The position numbers and the translations under genes were made by a program. From assembly GCA_038380435.1 (NCBI GenBank), contig JAWZYU010000011.1:85784501-85848500 (forward strand): a DNA stretch of 64,000 bases, read 5' to 3'. Below the pieces are notes generated by a model, which did not search any database, was not told the origin of the DNA, and saw nothing but the letters and a program-made list of their open reading frames with translations. Of this stretch, positions 57,801-64,000 are shown in pieces. The stretch's first letter is position 1. Every line of letters begins with the position of its first letter. Source of the stretch: Ryuthela nishihirai (lineage: Eukaryota; Arthropoda; Arachnida; Araneae; Heptathelidae).

Positions 57801-60319
57801 GAATACATACTAGTCAGACTTACGCCATGATTTCAGAGCAAATTTACTTGCCCAGTAAAAGGAGTCTTGAAACGCTAAGCGACCAGGAGAGGCTCCTAAA
57901 CGGTAGGAGAGGGCATTGGATTGATACAGCACTGTTGCTCAGCCTCGCGATCTCCCAAAGCTTTGTGTATTCTCTGTTGAGAGGATTCTCGAGGGAAACC
58001 GATGATTCGACACGTGACCCTATTCCTTTGCGAGATATAGTGAAATAGTCTGCTACACTTCCTGCTAACCACTGCTCTACTGGAAATTACTATTCTCACT
58101 TTACAACCACATCTTAGGTAGATTACACTGAATTCTTAAAAATAAGCTACCTTCATTAAGAGTATTTTAACATTGTTAAATGTCTGGCCACAAGTTAACT
58201 TGGGCACTTGTTTTAATTGTGGACAGGAAAGGGGAACCCTCAGCCACAATCTCTACTTTACCTGATCTGCAAACAGGCTCTCTGCAGCAGCCTAACTTTT
58301 TGTAAGCGGTATAGAGCTACACAACGCAAGCTATTTTCGATCACACATTGGCCTAGAGTCCATGTAATTCAACCTATGGAGAGAATGCGAAAATACTTCC
58401 TCAGACAAAACATCCCCCACCAAAACTGCCCCTTTTCACGATATAAATTCCACGCTATCTCCAGATATCGGGCTATTCTTAGCTGCAATTTATCATTATT
58501 CGTCGGAAAAGAACCTTTCCCCATTGATCATTAGTCCAATTAAGGTGCAGCCTGCTTTATTGCAGTCTACCCTCCGATGAGCTGAGGTTAGTGGCATACA
58601 CATTACAGGTCTTCTAGCACACAGCCCTCTTTCATTAAGTCCTCAGGGCAGTTACTCTGGATACTGTATTTTCTGTGGTAGCTGGCGGCTCCAATGCAAA
58701 TTGGTATGCTGATATTCTATTGTGCCTTGCAGTGAGGGGACAGGATATTATCTTTAACTTTTTGTTTCTCTGGGCCTACTCTTGCCCGTTCTGCTAGAGC
58801 ATATTCCAGTGTCTTGAAAACATCTCCATAGTCTGGAAATTACACTTTCAGACACATTTTTTGAATCTGGCACCTCTATGTGACAGTCCTGTTTCAGTTC
58901 GTCCTGGCTCTATCTCTGACCATCTAAATGACTCCCTTTGCATTTTAACAAAATTAATCCGAAACGCTGGACAAAGCCGCTCTTAATCCGAACTACTCGG
59001 TCAACCGAAGCGCCGTTCCTGAACATTTTTTTATCGCTGGCTTAATTCGCATATCGCAGAGTCTTTCGCAGTGAGAAATTCAAATTTTAGCGTTATATAA
59101 CTTATTCATCGGCTAAGTATCATCGGAAACTTTCGCTAAATTCCAAAAAGGATTTATTTTCAACTTTGAACTTCAGTTAACTATGAACAGCAGTTTAATC
59201 TATTACGTCAGTGTGGAGCTGTTCTTTAACAGGACAATTTGATTGTTCAAAAATATTCAATTACCATGGTAGAAACTTTATAACTGCATGGAATACGAAT
59301 GCTAGCAGAAGAGGAAAATATCGTTCCTGGTGCGATTCTTTGCATAGTGATGCAAATTTAGAGAGGTATTTTTGTTTGACAACACCGTGCAGGCCCGGAT
59401 TTAGGAAAAACATGTTTCAATAATTATGTTTAGCAGAAATACGAGACTTAAGCCACCCAAGTTTTTTCAAGGTCAAAGTGACAGGCTCCTGTCAGACTTC
59501 TGTGGCAAGCAGCTGCTTGAGGGGGTATTAGTTTTCTATTTAACGAGGCTGCACAGCTACGTATTTTCACTTTACCAGTTGAGAGAAAATTGGATGTTCA
59601 AAGCTTAGTTACTAGTTTCGTATATTTTATTTCTATTTTGTTTATCCGGCTAATTTTTCTATGATCGCAAATCTCTTCGCACCTGAAAGTTATTCTATAA
59701 TATTGACTCGTGCAAAAGCTGGTAAAGCTTTTTATTTGTTTAGCTTTACTACTGAAGTTCGATAAAATTGCATTTCGTCACCTTTTTAGTTTATGAGGGA
59801 TGCAACGAAATAATGCAACTAAGGTCTTAAAATATATCGGAGATGTGATCGCATCAGAAAATAGTGTGCTGAAGATTTGACCATAATGGCAAATCGTGTT
59901 CTTCAGTGGCAGCGATGAACTTTCATTGAAGCTTTTTAACAAGTTGTTAATAGGATAGCATTGGTGACGGAGAAAGTTTCGAATTTATCGGCTTCGTTTC
60001 TTTTGAATGATTCTGTCCAGAGTGTTTTAGTTAACTTGGAAATTCTGCGATAGATACTGGCAATATGTAACATGAGGTATAAGGCGATTGATTCTGGATA
60101 TAATCTCCGGTAAGGAGGGGGGGGGAAGCCAAAGTTTAAAATTTAGGTTTGCCTATATAATAGTTTGGCCTTCATCGCAACTATTGAACAACTTACGTAT
60201 TCGAATGCAGCTGGTGGAGTTTTCTGAGGACTGGAAATTGTCGTCGCACCGGCAAGTGTATCCGGTTGACTTCAACAAACACATCTGTGGGCATCTTCTG
60301 TTCTCGCAATAGTTCACCC
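45703..60319 (-). CDS. LDL-receptor-related (LRP/megalin-like) receptor, C-terminal exons
   Basis: Five exons in order: 60319-60197, 54158-54047, 51628-51470, 48737-48548, 45879-45703. All have GT/AG borders, and phases match at every joint (1+2, 2+1, 2+1, 0). The product has an LDLR-type EGF repeat, a Thr/Ser-rich linker, a second EGF-like domain, one transmembrane helix and a ~120-residue cytoplasmic tail with FRNP and FGNPVF, the latter like the FxNPxY/F endocytosis motif. Type I membrane receptors of the LRP family take up lipoproteins and other ligands by clathrin-dependent endocytosis. The family is well supported. The exact member (LRP2/megalin, vitellogenin receptor or other) is not. 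The first exon begins mid-codon, so upstream exons exist beyond 60,319. Introns are 2.4-6.0 kb and full of transposon debris. Confidence 0.85.
45880..48547 (-). other. Receptor intron (last)
   Basis: 2,668 bp. Apart from the SINE scrap at 46.6-46.8 kb, nothing recognised. The 67-codon plus-strand frame at 47571 has no domain. Confidence 0.6.
46568..46830 (-). mobile_element. Diverged family A SINE in receptor intron
   Basis: Antisense body landmarks: GGCTCAGAAGGTTGAGGGAA, CATGTGCACAGTCTGGCGCT, CTTAATGTCCCATCCGACGG, ACGGACGACCTTTCCAGGCC, then a worn tRNA head (GGGCTGGAACTACAGATGAC). Many indels. Confidence 0.75.
48548..48737 (-). CDS. LRP-like receptor, cytoplasmic exon with FxNPxF motif
   Basis: Acceptor TTTCTATGTAG, donor GTG|GTGAGC. 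Encodes GKLGNIGSNVAVTFRNPMS and KGSGFGNPVFGQQPYV. FGNPVF resembles the FxNPxY-type adaptor-binding signal. The first base completes the Gly codon begun by GG at the end of the transmembrane exon. Confidence 0.85.
48738..51469 (-). other. Receptor intron between TM and tail exons
   Basis: 2,732 bp, AT-rich. It holds a CA microsatellite (about 48953-48966), a scrap of an unnamed dispersed repeat (about 49,860-49,900) and a hairpin (50396-50443). No other coding sequence recognised. Confidence 0.6.
50396..50443. repeat. Perfect 19-bp hairpin
   Basis: TTCAAATCAAGAAATTAAT (50396-50414) and its exact complement (50425-50443) around a 10-nt loop. Confidence 0.9.
51470..51628 (-). CDS. LRP-like receptor, EGF end and transmembrane exon
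   Basis: Acceptor TTTTCGCACTCCAG. Opens with CPYPFDGERCE, the last two Cys of an EGF domain, then a short Ser-rich stem and a helix WIVGVIIGLLVISLILLMAV followed by the stop-transfer CRRNG. Donor CGG|GTACAA is weak but phase-consistent. Confidence 0.88.
51629..54046 (-). other. Receptor intron within the EGF domain
   Basis: 2,418 bp. CCTCTCTTGAGGGCTA occurs twice (about 52512 and 52743). Frames around 52.7-53.5 kb have no recognisable domain. Confidence 0.55.
54047..54158 (-). CDS. LRP-like receptor, linker and EGF-start exon
   Basis: Acceptor ATTTCCTTGTAG, donor TGTAG|GTAAGC. Encodes TTSTTTLMTESAAET, likely O-glycosylated, then CTDDYCKNGADCVVVGGKRI and C. Joined to the next exon it gives a complete six-Cys EGF domain. 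Confidence 0.88.
55830..56335 (-). pseudogene. Tc1-like transposase C-terminal half, pseudogene
   Basis: Minus-strand reading gives MNAHTDLHVFPRGTRTAL (about 56,100-56,150) and then RMDWEMRSPDLNPIEYAW (about 55,910-55,965), with the catalytic Glu in PIEYAW. C-terminal EEWD lies near 55,825. The NARPH (second Asp) block is not intact. Frame-broken, and no TIRs found. Confidence 0.8.
56541..56893. mobile_element. Long inverted repeat / foldback MITE, ~353 bp
   Basis: The two arms of about 160 bp are diverged inverted copies: GGACCAAATTTATGACGTCA, CTACCATATAG, CTTGTGCTAATCT and ATTTTATTTGG are seen on the left, with complements on the right. The centre (about 56,700-56,730) is a short unpaired loop. 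No transposase and no clear target duplication. The superfamily is unknown. Confidence 0.85.
59390..59540. repeat. Small dispersed repeat
   Basis: GCAGGCCCGGATTTAGGAAA opens it in the style of a hAT MITE end, followed by GACAGGCTCCTGTCAGACTT and GGCAAGCAGCTGCTTGAGGG. The latter recurs near 44,060-44,110 and inverted near 49,860-49,900. No family is known to me. Confidence 0.45.
60197..60319 (-). CDS. LRP-like receptor, LDLR-type EGF exon
   Basis: Acceptor ATTCGATTTTAG, donor ATAC|GTAAGT. Encodes NYCENRRCPQMCLLKSTGYT, CRCDDNFQSSENSTSC and IRI: six Cys in the spacing of the EGF module that follows YWTD beta-propellers in LDLR/LRP proteins, with one N-glycosylation sequon (NST). Confidence 0.85.
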
Positions 60320-60579
60320 CTAAAATCGAATTTTAAACTTAATCAGCACAACGTCGGAAAAAGATTCCTCTGCAAATAAACTTTAGTGAAATTAAAAATT
60401 TGAAGCAAATCTCTGGTTCAGAAGTCTGAATAATTTTGTAATATAGAAGAAAACAAGCGCATATTTTACCGGAATGACTGAGCATAGAAATTGCAGCTAT
60501 AAAAGGGCGCATGGCTAACCGCTGTTTATTTCAGTTTCAGCCAGCCGGATGTTAACTGGGAAGAATTTTGATTTCACTT

Positions 60580-61200
60580 TTTCGCAAAGATGACTCGTCT
60601 CTATACCATCCACAATCAGTGATAAGTATATGGGATTGGCCAGCTTCCATCTTATCATCCAAGGCTTTTAAAGTAACAAAAAATCCTCTCCAGAATTGAA
60701 ATTAAAAAACTTAGTCAAAGCGAACAAGGTCGTCACAGGAACTAATCAGACGACCAATATTAAGTCTTTAAAGACTAAAGCAACTGTCTCACTAGCTGTC
60801 AGAATAAGACAATTTCAAGAGCTACTGTGTACAACTGGCTGCACGAGTTTTCCTTCACGCACTTTAACGTAAGAGCTCGTTTAATTAGGGGACAGATATC
60901 TGCTTTGGATCTTAGGTGAAAGGGAAACTGCTCTTCACAGGTGAGTCTAGATGTGCATTCATCTGAAGAGGGCAAGAAACTTGTCACAGTTACTACATCA
61001 GAAAACGGGACCATTTCGGTTTCGGTAGTGTGGAAAAATCAGGAATGGCATCACGATGGCTGGCAATAAAGAGTTTACATCTTTCATGAAGACACTGTTC
61101 AGAAGATACGAAGACTGACAAATCTGAAGATGTGCAAGAATGTAGAGGTGCAAGAATATAGAGGTGCTCTCAGCCACGATTGCATCTTTACACACTACTA
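60580..61200 (+). pseudogene. Possible Tc1-like transposase remnant
   Basis: Plus-strand frames give ISRATVYNWLHEF (about 60,815-60,855), like a Tc1 N-terminal segment, and LLFTGESRCAF (about 60,928-60,960), like the LFTDESRF first-Asp block with D changed to G. No further blocks are clear. Confidence 0.4.
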
Positions 61201-61740
61201 CTAGTAGCAACTAGTTCTGGAGCTTTCAAAATTTCGTCGTCAGTTTACCAATCTGATGTTTCGGTGACACGTTCTATGCGGATCATGTTGCGATTTGATT
61301 TCATATTGACATGAAACGGTCCTCTATTACTCTGGCGATTACCTTCTAACGTTTATCTGTGATTTTACAATAACGCGATAATTCCATTCCTGAAGAATGC
61401 CCAGTTACCGAAAATTCTAATATGCTACATTAATGGGGAAATATAGGTAAGAAGTTTTAAATTTGAACCTAATAGTAAGATATTAGGAGAAATATCCTAT
61501 TATAACTGCATTTTAATTAGAAAAAACAAAATGTTTAAATAACACGTATGTAGATTCAGAAAGGTGATTTAGTGGTAGTCGTTAGGTGAAAAAATCGTAG
61601 CAGTCTAGAAAGATTTAATATTAAAACTGATGAAGGGGGATTGATTTAACTAATTCAGAACATCAAATTCATTAAAAAAACTACCATGAAAAATATTTCA
61701 TGAATTTCAAATAAATGCAGAAAAAATGCAAATTAAAAAA

Positions 61741-61996
61741 TTTAAAATGCTCATCTTTCTAGAGGTCCCTAAAAAGCAGAAAATAAACCCAAAGCATATC
61801 AATGGTGCAATCAGTCACAGTTCGTATTCACCTCAAATAAAGATTAGGGCACCAGCAATCTTATCGAGTTGGTAAATCGGCGCCCTATATCCCTCCGAAG
61901 TGAATACGAACTCTGATTGTACAATCGATATGCTATAGGTTTATTTTCTACTTTTTAGGGCCCTATTAGAAGATACGCATTTTATAAATTTTTAAA
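61741..61996. mobile_element. MITE family M, copy 3
   Basis: About 256 bp with inverted ends (TTTAAAATGCTCATCTTTCT and its counterpart). It shares CCCTAAAAAGCAGAAAATAA, GGTGCAATCAGTCAC and the central GTAAATCGG...CCCTAT with copies 1 and 2. No repeat block is seen next to this copy. Confidence 0.8.
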
Positions 61997-62029
61997 TTTT
62001 GTTGTTAGTTAGCCAGTTTTTTTTTTTTG

Positions 62030-64000
62030 GTTACCCAGTTATAACTAAAGCATACCACGATAGGTTACTTAGTCATTTTGACAGTCATGGTTTGCTTACT
62101 ACTGAAGTTGAGGAAGAATGGGACCATTTTAAACATTCTTTTTTGGAAACTAATAGTAATCTTTTAGGAAAAAAAGAGCAGAGGAGACAGAATTATTTCA
62201 GTGTTAAGGGACTTGAGCTTATTTCAGAAAGAACTGTAGGAATGTCCTTAATCAGTATTCTACTAGTCCTAATAGAAATCATTACAGAGAGCTTAATAAA
62301 AGTGTAAAAGATCAGTTAGCTGCTGATAAGAATCTCTGGCTGACAAAGCCGAGGAAGCAGACAGCACAACAGCTGCACCAGATAGTTAATATTTTGCAGG
62401 TAGAAAACGTACAGGTAATCAGAAATTGAAGGACAAACAAGGTTATAGAAGGTTAGGATTGTCATGGCTAGGTGGGCTGAGCATTTCAGTGATGTTCTAA
62501 ACAATGTGGTTATTTCTACTCCCATTATTTGTAATAATGATAGATGCATTGGTGGCTTTAATGTTCGCCCTATAATACAATCTAAAGTTATTTTGGCTAT
62601 TATTTTGTCATAAATCCCCAGCGGTAAATGAACTTACTACGGAAATTCTTAGAGCTGGGAATGTTTCGGTTACCACTTGGATGACTGAAATATTGAATAT
62701 CTTTTATGATAAAGACATGGTTCCTAAGGATTTTACCAGAGCTATTGTTATCCCAATTTTTAAAAATAGGTGATTGCAGTTCTTGTGATAACTATAGGGG
62801 TATCAGCCCACTCTGTTCCAGGTAAAGTTCTTTGCATTATTGTGCTTAATAGAATTAAGAATCTGGTTGACAAACAATTGCGCGATTAGCAATGTGGATT
62901 CAGATATTTTCACTCAGGCATATCCTTGAGAAATGTTTAGAGTTTCAGAAACATTTGGTTGCTAGCTTTGTTGATTTCAAAAAAGCTTTAGACTCTGTTG
63001 ATCGTCACAATTTGTGGTTGATTGCGAGATCATGAGGCATACCAGACAAGTCAGTGTTATTATAGAGCTTTTATTATGTTAACTGAGTCGTGTGTGAGAG
63101 TTGGTAAGGCTTGTAGCAATTGGTTTAGCATTACTTCTGTTGTTCAACAAGGGTGCATTTTGTTTTATCTTTGGTTATTATGTTATGCAGAATTCTATGC
63201 AAGGGAAAGATTCTGGCCTTAAATGGGCTGGAGATATCTAAATCGGAAATTTTGGTTATGCTGATGATCTAGACCATTTGGCAAATGTGGATGAGGTGAA
63301 TTCTTTAATTCGTGCTGTTGATGAGACTGGTAGTCGAGTAGGTTTGGTTATAGAGAGGAAACTGAAAATCACTTTAGATGTTTAGTCTGAATAGTTCCGC
63401 ATCTGAACAGGTGTCAGTTTAATTATCTTGGGAGTATGATTTAACAGATACTGGTGATGTGCAGCATATTAACAGACGAATAGGGCTTGCTACTGGGACT
63501 TACTAATTTATGGACTAAGACAAACTAAAATTAGGCTATGTAATAGTTTGGTTCTTTCTAGAGTAAGTTACAGTAGTGAAACTTAAACCCTTTGTAAACT
63601 GAATAACAGGAAACTAGATGCATTTGATTCTATATGCTTATGCAGTATCTTGGCATTAAGTGTTTCAACTTTGTTAGCAACGATTAGTTTAGGCAAAGGA
63701 GTCTTAACATCCTTTGAGCAGCTTATTGTGCAGAGCGAAACTCCGTTGGTTTGGTCATGTTGCCCGTATGGGTAATTATAGATTAGCGAATAGGGTTATG
63801 AACCGTGTGCCTAAAGGCGCACGGTCATAACCCTATTCGCTAATCTTCGGTCTAATCTTCCGACTAATATTTCGGTATTGAAAGAGTGGGGAGACGTAGG
63901 ATGCGGTGGGCAGACAATGTCAATCAGGACCTTGTTAGAATTAGTATACGGTGGACAATTGCAACAGATGTAAGTTCAGAATAGATATGTTTGGAGAACT
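62030..64000 (+). mobile_element. RTE-like LINE copy 6, degenerate, runs off window
   Basis: Begins at TTACCCAGTTATAACTAAAG and follows the linker, RT and C-terminal order of the 22.9-26.4 kb copy with many small deletions. FVDFKKALDSVD (about 62,970-63,005), VQQGCILF (about 63,146) and GYADDL (about 63,255) are readable. It lacks the endonuclease start. It shares with copy 1 the shortened GTGTCAGTTT (63411-63420). The C-terminal part contains a 30-bp inverted duplication (63781-63845). It is upstream of the receptor exons, so probably intronic or upstream of that gene. Confidence 0.88.
63781..63845. repeat. 30-bp inverted duplication inside LINE copy 6
   Basis: GATTAGCGAATAGGGTTATG... (63781-63811) is repeated as its complement at 63816-63845 with one indel and one mismatch, around a 4-nt loop TAAA. 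The first arm is normal LINE sequence. The second displaces the expected AGAAAGAGGGGGAGACC segment by about 60 bases. Confidence 0.92.

Larger units (their letters stand above)
54159..60196 (-). other. Largest receptor intron
   Basis: 6,038 bp. It contains a Tc1-like transposase fragment (55.8-56.3 kb), a long inverted repeat (56.5-56.9 kb), a dispersed repeat near 59.4 kb and poly-C/G runs (about 54306, 54533, 56238). Frames at 57.2-58.5 kb show no domain. An extra phase-compatible exon cannot be excluded. Confidence 0.55.

Noticed and set aside
57202..58534. Frames of 67-105 codons on both strands in the large intron
   Set aside because: No recognised motif, no splice context and frequent stops around them.

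Overview
This window is eukaryotic nuclear DNA from an invertebrate. It is AT-rich, has very low coding density, contains a spliced gene with GT-AG introns, and is packed with decayed metazoan transposons: RTE-like and Jockey-like LINEs, Tc1/mariner transposons, MITEs and tRNA-derived SINEs. The repeat mix fits an arthropod, perhaps a chelicerate. That placement is inference; no diagnostic host gene fixes it.

Layout. From 1 to about 5,100 lie two sense copies and one antisense copy of one RTE-type LINE. One is split by a GC-rich insert and another by a 184-bp palindromic MITE. From 5,500 to 22,800 are a tRNA-derived SINE family, a complete but dead Tc1-like transposon (8,148-9,370), two copies of a ~260-bp MITE lying in degenerate repeat blocks, and old LINE fossils. 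The best LINE copy is at about 22,900-26,366: endonuclease broken by two frameshifts, then a 755-codon reverse-transcriptase reading frame ending just before a (GAT)n tail. From 27,900 to 44,350 is a graveyard of Tc1/mariner, hAT-like, SINE and LINE pieces, including two SINE insertions with perfect 12-bp target-site duplications inside transposase genes.

The one clear host gene is on the minus strand from about 60,319 down to 45,622. It is the 3' end of an LDL-receptor-related (LRP/megalin-like) membrane receptor. Five exons join in consistent phase to give an LDLR-type EGF repeat, a Thr/Ser-rich linker, a second EGF domain, a transmembrane helix, and a cytoplasmic tail with an FxNPxF-type endocytosis motif, followed by a stop codon and an AATAAA signal. 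Its introns hold more transposon debris, including a ~350-bp long inverted repeat. The 5' part of the gene must lie beyond 60,319, possibly outside the window. Another LINE copy runs off the right edge.

I found no CRISPR array, operon, rRNA or intact tRNA gene, and no convincing new multi-gene system. The most unusual recurrent signal is a set of short, nearly perfect inverted duplications with tiny loops. Several lie inside otherwise recognisable transposon sequence and look like template-switch scars.
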